Shown here: positions 16,101-23,074 of the stretch, piece after piece | Position numbering within the stretch: position 1 is the stretch's first letter | Layout of the letters: every line of letters starts with the position of its first letter | DNA from: Waddliaceae bacterium | GTDB taxonomy: Bacteria; Chlamydiota; Chlamydiia; Chlamydiales; GCA-2709385 | Direction of reading: 5' to 3' | NCBI GenBank assembly: GCA_002709385.1 | Contig: PAQS01000007.1 | Span: forward strand, 1 to 30,574 | DNA length: 30,574 nucleotides | Position numbers and translations under genes: made by a program | The notes under the pieces: generated by a model | The model's database searches: none | Told to the model about the DNA's origin: nothing | The model's input: the letters and a program-made list of their open reading frames with translations, nothing else

Positions 16101-19100
16101 ATGTATTCCATGGGATTGAAGGTCTTTGAGTACCCATTGGATACTTTCATCCAATTGGGTTCTTAGGGAACGTAAAAAGCTAATTTTACTTAGTTGTTGT
16201 AGGTTATAAGAAGCTCTCTCAGGATTTTCAGGATTCCTGCTTTGTTTTTTGAGAATGTCGTCTTGAAGGAGCTGTTCAAGTTTTTCCTCACTTAATGCAA
16301 TACATTCATCTAAAAGTTCTATCCAAGGAGCCAGAGCTTTTGGGTCTTCTACCAATAAAGATTTTACAAGGTCTGATGCTGATAAAGTCCATTCTATACG
16401 ATTTCTAACACCGCAATAATCTAATTCATCAGGATGTTGGATAATGTATTGTAGAGCTTTAATCACTGATAAAGGACTATAGCGTGCTTCTGTTGAGTCT
16501 TTAGTATTTGCTTGTTGTAAAATAACGTAAGCTTGTTCACGCAAGTGAAATTCCGGAGGTAGTTCGCTTTCTGTTTTATCATTCACAAGATCACGCAAAA
16601 GTTCTACTCGGTTTTTAGAAGAGGAGTACGAGTTACTTTCTTCATTTTCCGCTCTCATGATACTTGTAGTCGTGATGGGTTGTGTTTTATATGAACTAAA
16701 AGAGTCAGGCGGATTTCCAAAAAAAACTTGGGCAAAGGGCTGAGGTTTGCCGTGAACTTTGTAAGTAATACATATACCAGCTCCACATGATCCTTTTGAA
16801 TTTGTGCAATAATTTTCTAATTTTAAGTTCTGAAGTGTGTTTAAAGAAATATCACTGTATTTATTAAACAATTCATAGTTTTCTTGAATAAAATTATTAA
16901 CAGGTTTGTATTGAGCATTCGTAAATTCGCTTTCTGTTGTAATGGGTGCAAATACAGTATGTGGGTAACGGAGAATGTGCAAACGTACTTGGGAATAAGT
17001 GAAGTGATCAAATAGAGAAGAATTTTTAGAGTTATCGCCGAGTACTGCTTTGAGTTTTAAAAAGCTCTGGTCTATCCCACCATTACAAACTAAGCTCTGA
17101 CGTGTTTCTTGAGATAAATTTTTTAAAGAATTGTTGATGTATGTTTTGATTTTTTCTTTTAGGGCAGGATCTTTTATATTCTCAAGGCTTGTAGAACGGG
17201 CTATAGGGTTAGCAAATTCGTCTTTTAGATTAGGATCCCAGTATGATGAAGGAAGAGTATGTATTTGTTGAGGAGAAGAGAGAGGATTTAGTAGAAGCTC
17301 TTTTTCAATAAAGAGATTAAGAGCAAAAATTGTATCAGATGCATAAGGACTTCTTGCAAGAGTTGATTTGAGGTCTTTTTGTAAGAAATCTTTCATAGAT
17401 TTAAGATCTGGGCAAAAACGATCATAAGCTAAATCAGAAAGATTTAGATTTTTTTCTTTTAAATTTTCATGAATGATTTTTGTTTGATTTACTTCTTTAG
17501 CAAGTTCTTCGTAGTCCTCGTGTTCAAGTTGACTCCATTGGATTGCGATTGTATCCTCTTCCAAGGAAGCTTTTCCTTTATCTATTAAGAGTTTTAAAAA
17601 AAATGAATCTGGACTTAATGTATTTTCAATAGTTTTTTTTACTTCTTCTGACTTTCTGCGAAGAAGGGTATAAGAGATCGCTTGGCATTTATAAAGCTGC
17701 AACATTTGTTCTGAGCTAACTTTTCCTCCAAAGTTCTGCATAATTAATGACCATACTGAAGATTCAATTGTCATCATGTTCTGAATACATTCATCAAGAT
17801 CTTTTATGGGTAATTCGTTCCAAAGATCTATAGAATCTGTGGCACTCAGATGTTGCATAGGAGCAGGTAAAGCGTTTATAAATTTTTGAAAATCACGATA
17901 AATTCTTTTCGCTTTAAGTAGCTTCTGTGGATTAAGAGAAGAAGGGAGGTAGGATAAGTTTTCACTCACCCCACTAATTGATTGAGCAAAGTTAGGCAAA
18001 TTTTCCATAAAAATTTCATGGAATTTTATTTCTAAGTTTAATAATTCTTCTTTTTCAGTATTTGCTTGTTTTATTGATTTTTTTTCAGTAGTGTCTGAGG
18101 TTTTTAATGTGTTTTCTTTATTTTTAATGAAATTTTTTATGTTTTTTATTCGATTAATTCGTTTCTTTTCAAGTTGAAAGAATTTTTTTTTAAAAATTTC
18201 TTGGGAGTGAAGATCATGCTCAAGGTGAATATAAGTGATCAGTTCTTGTAAAGCATGTTTGAGAAAATCTTTGTCTTTTTCGTTAATATTTTCATAGTTT
18301 TTATATAAACTAGTCGTATCACTGTATAATTTATATAAATTATACTTTTCTAAGGTTTTTGTTTTAATATTTTTATTTATTGAATCTATAAATTTATTAT
18401 AATTTTCTTCCCCGAAATCTATGTTATTTAAGTAGGTGTTTTCTATTTTTAATGTATTATTTTTGCAGTATGTTTCTATTTCTTTTTTGATTATCGATAA
18501 TTTATTAATTGATTTAGATAGGTTGTTTATTAATATGTTTCTTAATTCGATTTCAGATTTATAGTTTTTTATTTTATTTTTTATGTCTATGTTTTCATAT
18601 TCTAGTTTTCCTATTAACGAAGGGTCTTTTGTTTTGTTTTTTGAATCTTTTATCTTTTTTATTTCTGTTTTTTTGTTATTTTTTTTTGTAATTAAATCAT
18701 CTATTTTAGATTGAATTTCATTTGATTCGTTTTTTAAAGTTTCTATTTCTTTTTTTAATTCCGATTCTAATTGGAGTTTTTTTGAATTAATTTGGTCGTA
18801 ATTAAATATATATTTTATTGATCCGTTACTTTTTTTGTTATTTATTTCTTTTTTCCATGTTTCTATATCTGTCTTTTTTGATTCTGATGAATTTACTTTA
18901 TCTTTGAATATTTTATTGTTCTGTTCTTTTATATTTTCACTAAAATGATCTAGTCTATTTTTAATATATTCTTCGAATATTGTAAGCCTTATTAAGGATT
19001 TGATATCTTTTTTTTCTTCAATTATTTCTATAGGAACTTTTGTTTCATATTCTGATAAATTGAGTTTTTCTTCTTTTAAATAGTCAATTTGTTCTCTTGT

Positions 19101-22100
19101 TTGATTTTTTAATTTTTCCATGACGTTGAAGTCTTTTGATAATACAGATAGTTTCATTTTTTCTTCTTCTATCTCTAAAATCGTCTTGTCATTATTTCTT
19201 TTAGTTTCAATAAAAACATTTATACATTTTTCATTTTCTGTATCTCCTTTTATATGGTCAGTTATTTCTTTAAAATCAGCTGTTAATTTTTCTTTTTGAT
19301 TTTCTCGTGTTTTTTCTAATTCCTTTAGTTTTTTTCTTGTTTCTTTTATTTTTTCGTATAATGTTTCAGTTTCATTAAAAATATAACTATACTCTTTGTT
19401 TCTTGTTTTTAAAATTTCATCTATTTCAGTTACTTTGCTTGTTATTTCATCTATTAATTTTTTTGATCTATTTTCAATCTCTTCATAAGTTTTTTTATCT
19501 GTAATTTCTTCGTCAATTTTTTCATTAACTTCTATACCACCTAATGTCGCTAAAAAATCTTTAAAGAAAACTCTTTTTTCTCTTTTGTGCTCTAAACAAA
19601 GTTTAATATCTTCTTTTTGCTCTTGTATATTTTTTAATTCTTCATGTGTAGTTTCTTCTATTTCATCTATTGATTCGTTTATTTCTTCTAACTCAGAGGG
19701 ATTAATCTCTAAGGGCAAGTATTGATAGAGTTCAGATATTTCTGAGGGTAGAATTCTTCTCAAATTTATTAATGGTTGAAGAATTTCTATGATGTTTTTG
19801 TCATTTGAATTTATTCCTGAGTGAGGAGGAGATGATGCCAAGCGAATGAGGTCGACAATTTTTCTTTGTATTTCACTTTTGGAGATTAGAGGAGAGCTTG
19901 GAGATTTATCAGAGTTTAATTTTTGATCAAGATCTTTAATGGCTTTTTCATATTTATTTATTTCATCCAAATGTGTCTGTGAGACCTTCAATTTTTTATT
20001 TTCTGTAATTTTTTTTAAAAAATCTAGTCTCTCTTGTATTATATCACGCATTTCATGAAAGTGGGGTTTATGCATTTTTTTTGCAGCCAAAAGATCATAG
20101 CTAGATAAGTGGAGAGATTGAGGAGATAAAATAGCATCGCATAGCCAAGTAATGATTTGTTCTTCTTCAGGAAGAGAAAATATATCTTCTTGCCCTATTT
20201 GATCTCTTAAAGAAAGAGCTTTTTTTGATAGAGATTCTTTTATGGTTTCTTTAAGAGCATCTCGTAGCTTATTAGCTTCGCTAAGTTGATCTTCAAAAGA
20301 TGTTGCTTCTTCATATTTATTGAGTATCTCTATGAGCTTTGGAGAATCATTTTCTAGTTTTTCTCTAGCTTCTTTTTTTAGATGTGTTTGAATAGCTGTT
20401 TTTAATGAAAAGGCGTTAGATATTTTTCGACTATTTTTCTGTAGTTCTGTGTGGTGTGTTGCATAATCCTTTGTAGCATCATCAATATTTTTGTCAGGTT
20501 CCAAATCTAAAGCGTTTTTTAAAGCCTGTAAAATAAATGTATTGATCTTTTCCGAATTTATTCTTTCTTTTTTTTCTAGTTGTTCACGGAGTTCATTTAA
20601 AAACTTTTTGTCTGCTGGATAAAGTTCATTAAATGCTTTCTGGTTATTGCCTGCTATCCATTGGCTGGTACGCACTTGAATTGTTGTTAGTTTTGTTTGA
20701 ATAAAAGAATCTATTTCTTCTTCGAAATTAACATTTCTGATGCTATCTGATATATTTTTTTTGTCTAAATCGCTTTTTTCTCGAAAAAAAGTATCTGTAT
20801 CGACAGCTCTTTTTTTGTTTATTTTTTTTACAATACTTCGGTTGATACAATGAGTATCGAATGGCTGTTGTAGAGCTTTTTCTAACTTTTCTTCTTCTTT
20901 TTTGCTTTTTTGATTTCTTAAATTCTTGATTCGTGTTCCGAGAACTTTTTTCAATAAAGGAATATTAGGCGAGATACTGTCCTGTTTATTATTACGATTA
21001 AGGTCTTCTAAGTCAGATATAAGAGTTAGAGCATGTTGATAATCTTTTAGAGAAGGGGCCCATTTTTTTAATACAGTTTTGCAGTAGTCTTCTACAAAAT
21101 GGTTCATCATTTGAGTTCGGTTTTCAGAGCTCAAATCATTAATAGCATTTTGCTCATCAATTGACAGTTCTTGTAAGAGTAAATCATTCATCCAAGAGAC
21201 CATGTAATGCTCTTTAGAGGTATCTTTAAGTTCTGTTTTTATAGAAGCTTCTTCTAAATGGCTTCGTTTGAATCCTTGGGCAATTAAGCTAAGACCTAAA
21301 AGTTGAGCAGGGCTTACTTTGAATGTATTTTTGTTCGTCGTTTTTGAAGAGTTGTTTTCTGGGGAACTGATACCGACTAAGCTCAATAAATCGTTTTTTT
21401 GTAATCCATCTATTAATTCTTTGGCTTGAGATGGTAAAAAAGAAGTTAATTGGTTTACTTTTTCTTTGAGAGTATCAAAAGCGAGATCTCCAGTATTTTC
21501 ATTGTTACCTAGGCTTTGTAGTAGATTAGAAACAGCCTTTGCCTTATCGAGAGATGTTGGGTTTCTAAGATGATGTTGTAAGCGAGAAATATTGTTTTTT
21601 TCAGGACCTGTGCTAAGGAGCAAGAGCATTGTATTGAGTGTAAAGTTTATGGGGGCTTTAACATTTTTTTTTCTATGTTCTTGATATGCTGCTTCAGCAT
21701 CGGCGATTGTTTCAAAATTTTGAAAACGCTCTTCATCCTTTTCTGTTAATTCTTGTAAGATAAATTCTTGATAAGTAAGGTTTTGTGCGCCAGAAGAGTG
21801 TTGATCATAGTTGTAAAGACGCACTCGGATTTCATTATTTTTAAGCTTTGTGAATTCCATAAAAATGGGGACAAATCGCTTTCCTTGATAGTATCCTAAT
21901 GGGACTTCAACGTGTTGTCCTTCATCTAAATTGATGATTTCTTCTGTTAACTCGTTCGATAAGTCTTTAAATTTTTCTTCTTGTATTTTGAAAGGGCTGT
22001 CGAGTATGCCAAAAATTTTCTTTCCATTGATGACGCTATTTTCTACTTTCATTCGAGCAACGTTGTCAGCGGACTTTTGAGTACTTAGGTATTTTTGACC

Positions 22101-22640
22101 ACGATGAATCGATTCTATGTGATCTTTATAGAGAGCTTTTTTTCCTATACTTTGTTTGCTTTTTTTACTTCTCCACAAAAGGTTTTTTCCGAAAATACTG
22201 TGAGATAGCAAAAATGTCTGAAATTTCCTAAGCAAGCTTCCATTGTCAATTTTCTCTCCCCATGATGTTTGTATAAGAGTTTTTGCAGGTATAGTGCCAT
22301 TTTGTTCATGATCAACTGCATTGGAAGAGCGACTTTCTATTTTTTTAGGAATGGTTACTTTTATTCTTTGATTATTTATCTGACAAAATACTTCAATATC
22401 ATTTTCGCCTTTATTATTTGTTGTTATGATTTCGATTTTTTGATTACGGTTTTTTGTAAGAGCATTTAATGTGTCCTTTACTGACAACAATGAATTTAAA
22501 TAATGTTGTGGACTTAAGTTACTTTTTTCTAAAATATTACGCGCTTGTCTTCGTGCTGATAGATCTATGTTATAAGTATTTCCATCGTTGACAAATTGAA
22601 AAGTTCCAATATTTCTATTTGAATCAGAATGAATAACCAT
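4131..22640 (-). CDS. Giant 6169-aa SF2 helicase/SecA-like ATPase, DUF3638-type, with coiled-coil blocks
   Basis: One uninterrupted frame encodes about 6169 residues (~700 kDa). The C-terminal third holds an ordered ATPase motif set: Walker A MGLGKTST (K4697), DEAD-like DEMDE (4850-4854), GLTGTG (about 5357-5362), TRGFDQ (5518-5523) and QALYRMRKLLLG (5549-5560). As I recall them, DUF3638 proteins of eukaryotes carry GEGK, GFSGT, TRGTD and QAxMRMRKLGKG in the same order, and SecA has GEGKT and GMTGT, so I infer a motor of that group. Residues ~980-1530 and ~3000-3900 contain long Lys/Glu/Ile/Asn-rich coiled coils. Short tandem repeats lie at ~3190-3222 and ~5869-5916, and a Gln/Ala-rich stretch at ~5770-5800. 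No signal peptide or clear membrane segment is seen. The ATG at 22640 has no good Shine-Dalgarno; an ATG-TAA pair precedes it directly. Substrate and location are unknown. The frame is certain, the family likely. Confidence 0.9.
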   Translation of the reverse strand: MVIHSDSNRNIGTFQFVNDGNTYNIDLSARRQARNILEKSNLSPQHYLNSLLSVKDTLNALTKNRNQKIEIITTNNKGENDIEVFCQINNQRIKVTIPKKIESRSSNAVDHEQNGTIPAKTLIQTSWGEKIDNGSLLRKFQTFLLSHSIFGKNLLWRSKKSKQSIGKKALYKDHIESIHRGQKYLSTQKSADNVARMKVENSVINGKKIFGILDSPFKIQEEKFKDLSNELTEEIINLDEGQHVEVPLGYYQGKRFVPIFMEFTKLKNNEIRVRLYNYDQHSSGAQNLTYQEFILQELTEKDEERFQNFETIADAEAAYQEHRKKNVKAPINFTLNTMLLLLSTGPEKNNISRLQHHLRNPTSLDKAKAVSNLLQSLGNNENTGDLAFDTLKEKVNQLTSFLPSQAKELIDGLQKNDLLSLVGISSPENNSSKTTNKNTFKVSPAQLLGLSLIAQGFKRSHLEEASIKTELKDTSKEHYMVSWMNDLLLQELSIDEQNAINDLSSENRTQMMNHFVEDYCKTVLKKWAPSLKDYQHALTLISDLEDLNRNNKQDSISPNIPLLKKVLGTRIKNLRNQKSKKEEEKLEKALQQPFDTHCINRSIVKKINKKRAVDTDTFFREKSDLDKKNISDSIRNVNFEEEIDSFIQTKLTTIQVRTSQWIAGNNQKAFNELYPADKKFLNELREQLEKKERINSEKINTFILQALKNALDLEPDKNIDDATKDYATHHTELQKNSRKISNAFSLKTAIQTHLKKEAREKLENDSPKLIEILNKYEEATSFEDQLSEANKLRDALKETIKESLSKKALSLRDQIGQEDIFSLPEEEQIITWLCDAILSPQSLHLSSYDLLAAKKMHKPHFHEMRDIIQERLDFLKKITENKKLKVSQTHLDEINKYEKAIKDLDQKLNSDKSPSSPLISKSEIQRKIVDLIRLASSPPHSGINSNDKNIIEILQPLINLRRILPSEISELYQYLPLEINPSELEEINESIDEIEETTHEELKNIQEQKEDIKLCLEHKREKRVFFKDFLATLGGIEVNEKIDEEITDKKTYEEIENRSKKLIDEITSKVTEIDEILKTRNKEYSYIFNETETLYEKIKETRKKLKELEKTRENQKEKLTADFKEITDHIKGDTENEKCINVFIETKRNNDKTILEIEEEKMKLSVLSKDFNVMEKLKNQTREQIDYLKEEKLNLSEYETKVPIEIIEEKKDIKSLIRLTIFEEYIKNRLDHFSENIKEQNNKIFKDKVNSSESKKTDIETWKKEINNKKSNGSIKYIFNYDQINSKKLQLESELKKEIETLKNESNEIQSKIDDLITKKNNKKTEIKKIKDSKNKTKDPSLIGKLEYENIDIKNKIKNYKSEIELRNILINNLSKSINKLSIIKKEIETYCKNNTLKIENTYLNNIDFGEENYNKFIDSINKNIKTKTLEKYNLYKLYSDTTSLYKNYENINEKDKDFLKHALQELITYIHLEHDLHSQEIFKKKFFQLEKKRINRIKNIKNFIKNKENTLKTSDTTEKKSIKQANTEKEELLNLEIKFHEIFMENLPNFAQSISGVSENLSYLPSSLNPQKLLKAKRIYRDFQKFINALPAPMQHLSATDSIDLWNELPIKDLDECIQNMMTIESSVWSLIMQNFGGKVSSEQMLQLYKCQAISYTLLRRKSEEVKKTIENTLSPDSFFLKLLIDKGKASLEEDTIAIQWSQLEHEDYEELAKEVNQTKIIHENLKEKNLNLSDLAYDRFCPDLKSMKDFLQKDLKSTLARSPYASDTIFALNLFIEKELLLNPLSSPQQIHTLPSSYWDPNLKDEFANPIARSTSLENIKDPALKEKIKTYINNSLKNLSQETRQSLVCNGGIDQSFLKLKAVLGDNSKNSSLFDHFTYSQVRLHILRYPHTVFAPITTESEFTNAQYKPVNNFIQENYELFNKYSDISLNTLQNLKLENYCTNSKGSCGAGICITYKVHGKPQPFAQVFFGNPPDSFSSYKTQPITTTSIMRAENEESNSYSSSKNRVELLRDLVNDKTESELPPEFHLREQAYVILQQANTKDSTEARYSPLSVIKALQYIIQHPDELDYCGVRNRIEWTLSASDLVKSLLVEDPKALAPWIELLDECIALSEEKLEQLLQDDILKKQSRNPENPERASYNLQQLSKISFLRSLRTQLDESIQWVLKDLQSHGIHSYLLSGGGLPANQAFALHKNPEERTDIFSRSSHSIDTNSDEEILKEQISVLKKICNRKKIKNIINVNTLSNFIPYSNKYDQRDFTEIKRYAISASILIKEEYIREKIKNPNYQLPKESRTFLLLTHKVLLRSSTPIVSKCLEEEIQNWIQETVLNPIIDTPPLGEELQEILNDLYKLSYPEKFEDLEKKIKDFQTRNVNCDFECKWITDPFSGGYQYQLKAKNPLDQKPEETARTANLSHCLDLNQPYGEENQNKQLQGISSSILRHEKFKQAFGEDQTIIPKQGYISHTENNLHIIKIEDHLGQDFEITYTQSDSGAIESMKIKRTLKGKTPDDISKTWTLIDTNPTVVEGEKNPPSIIDQLIDSRGLWETSDGIINLFSEVNSTPSPSSIYKIEMKKGNITQIRLNENQALADPNASKNLSEFSSLNLNNCQLLCDPKTEKLSSIIIEPKKWSLSKEDKNWQVLKHENDEALLKGYLDLTNDFLYRERLGPKYRQVMLPLKDENSKHNTLLVMAYPISANQESGKIQVDQTKAPPILELKVSGSQYKGSQEAHLYLSQYFLALAESSSSASAKNRFFALAKREIDEAQKSNSSKDPQLIEHVSTLIEDYSLATGRAIPHIDSLEIRLNQSLILNNIRSNNDFSSSQKSQKAFAEYQYKIGQEFHWYQQLTEENESNLKEIFPNGKDILASWAQGVKSNIFSQMALHTGYAQEQSIPTIDSIPIPLLASLFMVSESPETIRKKGTPSLKGRVHALSLDELLRNFWFYMEEINKGHLRPIDLPALYQEATTSLYSGEKSKKTYEELEKMARQTLLSFASYNEIKNSLDNDAVTATQIHLLPKVLKIHKKIADFKLLAEEVCEELGEDPDVKKFLNVIENIKNNIGKVIEQLQNPNLSPEELKGLLEEETIKNIIDPKNIKDINIKSIADKKLELGTNKLLNKKLVKMFKNDIFTTANEDLKTSLKELSKHSNYIGDSLKNIECINDEIKTFIENTDLKSKNKSDFKNEKNNSESFLENLKNNSEEVFDNLKNNSEELFSNLKTGISNIIIKEHSKTLLEELKTIETTLSTLQEKTKEENININIHIKNIRKVIDLIEGDNCDGDLKEDLLKIIYSSSEISSDITIFLSTIGTEKLFDIASSLPIIEIIETITTLKEKSEKIKSEIIKILETDFNKIISSSHSINLSFLPKTDENTTELNEKINKLLSNARDLYKIIEQQKTEIISLSENFSLPPKEEIILETLKNSWEDLETLREEMMEIGEGGLQIAASKLDITKMATDLVDSDLSSPLRSIAQGASKAMSMKQTEVLENTISESISNIETSVEKISCEFVTLPIFRSDEQIKVAHIKLAVENLKKSIENDSDPSITHYWETYIHSQIEGEKTKTIHLRLILDCLIENQNNDKITNYFKSYIDSNFKNENSILNKELNQTVNDYDGDNIKTKIEDFLTSLSYDSTKTREDDFVVAIPKGNKKYEQIMSHFQNAKSFLNEFKILQESGYSLQENHNFKKETKKTIRNLTEEYRTINKLTQEKRKIRHNKRVEKIRNDEKIKWLNERLNNLNEPSYTTKYYEDKINLTSNTIKQEEVEIKKLKEDLTKLEKEKKPKETKPYNNLTEEEETQKSKIKEKILSKQKSIKEKQSEIKEIEKQSKEYLKDKKKFIKEKSLIDKQIAMSEEKSKRIEGEIIELDTTISKTDSFLNSLRDETIIPLINLNKIDQSRKPLNLNLSGLDSLVDAFSLGEGNPDLAKVFFNGFFRQEIPNWDDFKKTLKPLAIFSLKILPRITKYAIKHPINFYIRVKEIKEVLELFLPERLGTFSTVRQTISDISLIFSEIVNPHTVPFTSQLKYALKGLFAKRFDQQADLSELNELVTAINTLDQQSLKEANETETAIYRLISFTSYLPKQSFHLCSAIWGFIYENIEGTGIRIKNFTSDLLNLIHHHKGDLGGDTTTIKLKEEINSVPEVASSVASRTLEHLADSYSAALTASGPGLVNRLIPLIKENPKIATELVDLLESTVGLNLESLPVKINIEDLVSSYFLPNFTEIATPHKAKLQPLYSKMGGTKGLSIAQQHQLLNAQIRSLEEVQKKKIKVNDNSISTPNDQATTSFEDTYSKYFGASRERPNIDEINEFIKRIASNPSIDSPLQRSPKETFLVESLKNDKVAKYLLLTFNNIHQSVDEISHLIEETEESLKGTHENTKNIFSKQLEELKDAKNALNQEKILQAVKNPFELEKLWMECIEIHSNLKFQLLRAQLCEQETGVLPYDKDGNETAFTKEVLSGFSNIHNPQPGRPSISENDLKQFLDSLKKEIDDLKKGINKDEQEIIQIADKLENSSKRFSILRDRYRKGLISNEFYLEQIQLLQSKRIFRSDKNFNDLVYKYTEYQVRIKQKSYALSDLDSLNEIKKTLHKLTVQAETQNESDSVQQKIKVLEDQWKIKSVNIKSNLQYADRDLKDRLIELDQSIGKPEDPQLTPHMEKIQFAQQRLGYCYTDEQLSAIAELIKNPSLLIEMRMGLGKTSTIVPTALAIMSDLGYFSVGMVPEQLFITNYDDMDPATKLLWEMGACPFIFKRDNIPNLDNCNDELLLKLETTYFSLLKAKINTDYILTTPESFAFIQNAINEIDFILHSPEKIEDIDRSDKNKMKIYSDALEILQKIHRLIKNPNTRLIIDEMDEATRANHKASTELTSCTISPLVIETSKQVVEMIFNTEDGDEKKGYGKLNELRKRLLQRETLLDEAEMDLACQQLLKKWLDYSPELLKEIQLALSLQKEIGKISQKEISNLEWLSPENENFSLIQYFEGNEEFQSHLIDLLTPFYEKYKTQKVKEKKSSISLKEFAYLVLNDNTNDIKSSLDSIPPQNNSFFENMCKSYETSKKTYLNNFSPYMYIRGNHNLYTQVKNNAREGYETYKTRCINEKQKFLSLDSYIQQLIDGDSKEAISQFKDLDYKEISKQLRSYSSWGIQLLLSEDSLEKVNLNEAQEIFIDWAMNKKVHSILGDQLESHPEIGALRRIVNINGGVLETATKQKIGVSVNWSVTNGCEAVPAVAGNVSENTKYNNTIMHSLATFLVAAYKPQKDTFIDRHATTVINNVLTRFHYEKSLEKNGNPSLYAWAETLHHFLEGGKKVSEEIKGNELWKIRARLAFAEHAMITGELKTTDHFVECGVQEALSGFDGLIGLTGTGSICSAPIISEEGMENFKEKGQKVTAEAIISTLWAKSPRDQSPGLASSRELESYPSESTKQEMWLTQQIKSKWPDKSYKYSVFINQAGICDKTPSEDIVKNLSRDSNRVIAFRRAKDQKRCYCKNGEIFELGRKKLDDLLNKEEMDSLFYLYWTQDTRGFDQPTLKNQIDKHALIALSSKVTSPDRDQALYRMRKLLLGHSISIAKSDVDDLKDIKTYGDLYRFQHKITDTENKSLYTQALQQQISAQIKQAGMEVRVSLSTYDTNSQITQKRLKDLRKKFYNIACLNSISTQNQNKDLIAALHIEGEEKTKIAMKKFCESQINQLRDIIQKTEALLIDTDFVINKDSPNSENLAELEDEKIWNLVMEPLKKAANNLENLAKLYSDETETNKFDKEMKHAVQETIPAVQGSNSTAQAQAQAQAQTEVQAVVESQVQIQTTTETEILSKVSAVDIDGEINLKEPEPIEWNEIGLEDLMRYQSGEIKLDEGPGKDDSFIKNIEQIAGNLGNLFGTNNLNKNGNLFDIINLDKNGNLLDIINSNKNGNLLDIINPNKNSEDREELLKELNYVDKINELKTKIDQDKNDCKTRISKHFKEIIPGKLIIHKNLQATFQAYKKCKNASKSERSKFAQVDCAIIVLKPDNSYEAKNPKPLFIAVPLAMLERHDRVEKSFQSTYLDSLKTQGNLSLLGSVADLQLEFSDSSQIKSTQFSASSYIVHHRQSSFSNTMIPIRTQGDEFSAESQFYSDSVVAKILLGYYEQQIDYRNQDVFKSFFDEQNETVKKTIRTQIDLIYGKRSHEVLRSLGLPF
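4894..5037 (-). repeat. Four 36-bp tandem repeats inside the giant gene
   Basis: Four consecutive 36-bp units occupy 4894-4929, 4930-4965, 4966-5001 and 5002-5037. They encode repeats of 12 residues with consensus GNLLDIINxNKN (residues about 5869-5916). Units 1-3 differ at only a few bases and unit 4 is more diverged. The repeat lies in a linker C-terminal to the helicase-like core. Repeat length is a multiple of three, so copy-number change keeps the frame. Confidence 0.9.
12976..13074 (-). repeat. Three 33-bp tandem repeats inside the giant gene
   Basis: Units at 12976-13008, 13009-13041 and 13042-13074 encode the 11-residue motif NNSEExFxNLK (residues about 3190-3222). They lie inside the second AT-rich coiled-coil block. 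Eleven residues is three helical turns, so the units could simply extend a coiled coil. Confidence 0.85.
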
Positions 22641-22736
22641 TTACATGCCGATTTTATTTATTAATTAACTTAGGTAAATTTTAATGGTTTTGTTTGTTAA
22701 TAAAAAAATAATTTAACTTAAAGAGAGGTTTGTTTT

Positions 22737-23074
22737 ATGGAAAGTAAATGATTTTAAGTTTACTTAAAGGACTTGGGATTTTAGACCTTCAAATTAGGTC
22801 ATCATCGAGGGAGACGCTTACAAAAACACATAGAAAAATTCTTCAAATCGAACAACTGCTACCCTCTGCACTATTTTTACAAGCGCCTAGAGCTGGGGCA
22901 TAATTTATCATAGTCCCCACTATAACTCTTTCGCCGCGTTTAAATGATATGCTGTATAAGAGCTTAAAATGGCTTTATTGCTTAGGTTTTGAAGAAATTC
23001 CATCATAGGTAACGTTCTACTGGGTCTCTTTCACTAAGATGCTGAATGGAGATGGAAGAAATGTAATAAGATGA
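22737..23074 (+). pseudogene. Possible decayed gene, unidentified
   Basis: A strong Shine-Dalgarno-like AGAGAGG (22722-22728) lies 8 nt before an ATG at 22737, which runs only four codons to a TGA. A second ATG at 22748 overlaps that stop (ATGA) and opens 51 codons ending at 22903. Reading on in the same frame past stops at 22901 and 23006 gives further protein-like stretches, such as LYKSLKWLYCLGFEEIPS and VTFYWVSFTKMLNGDGRN, up to a TGA at 23072. The pattern suggests a small gene broken by a frameshift and nonsense changes. I do not recognise the product; a transposase remnant is one possibility because inverted repeats lie in the same place. A chance frame cannot be excluded. Confidence 0.3.

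Noticed and set aside
16779-16787. Cysteine-protease-like box (GSCGAGIC, residues about 1950-1957) in the giant protein
   Set aside because: Cysteines are close together and a His follows, but the pattern does not match a papain, OTU or YopJ active site that I can name, and no Asp/Asn partner is evident.
5237-22469. Plus-strand and short minus-strand frames inside the giant gene
   Set aside because: They are antisense or alternate-frame shadows of the 6169-codon gene, with Phe/Ser/Leu-rich compositions expected from the complement of Lys/Glu/Asn codons.
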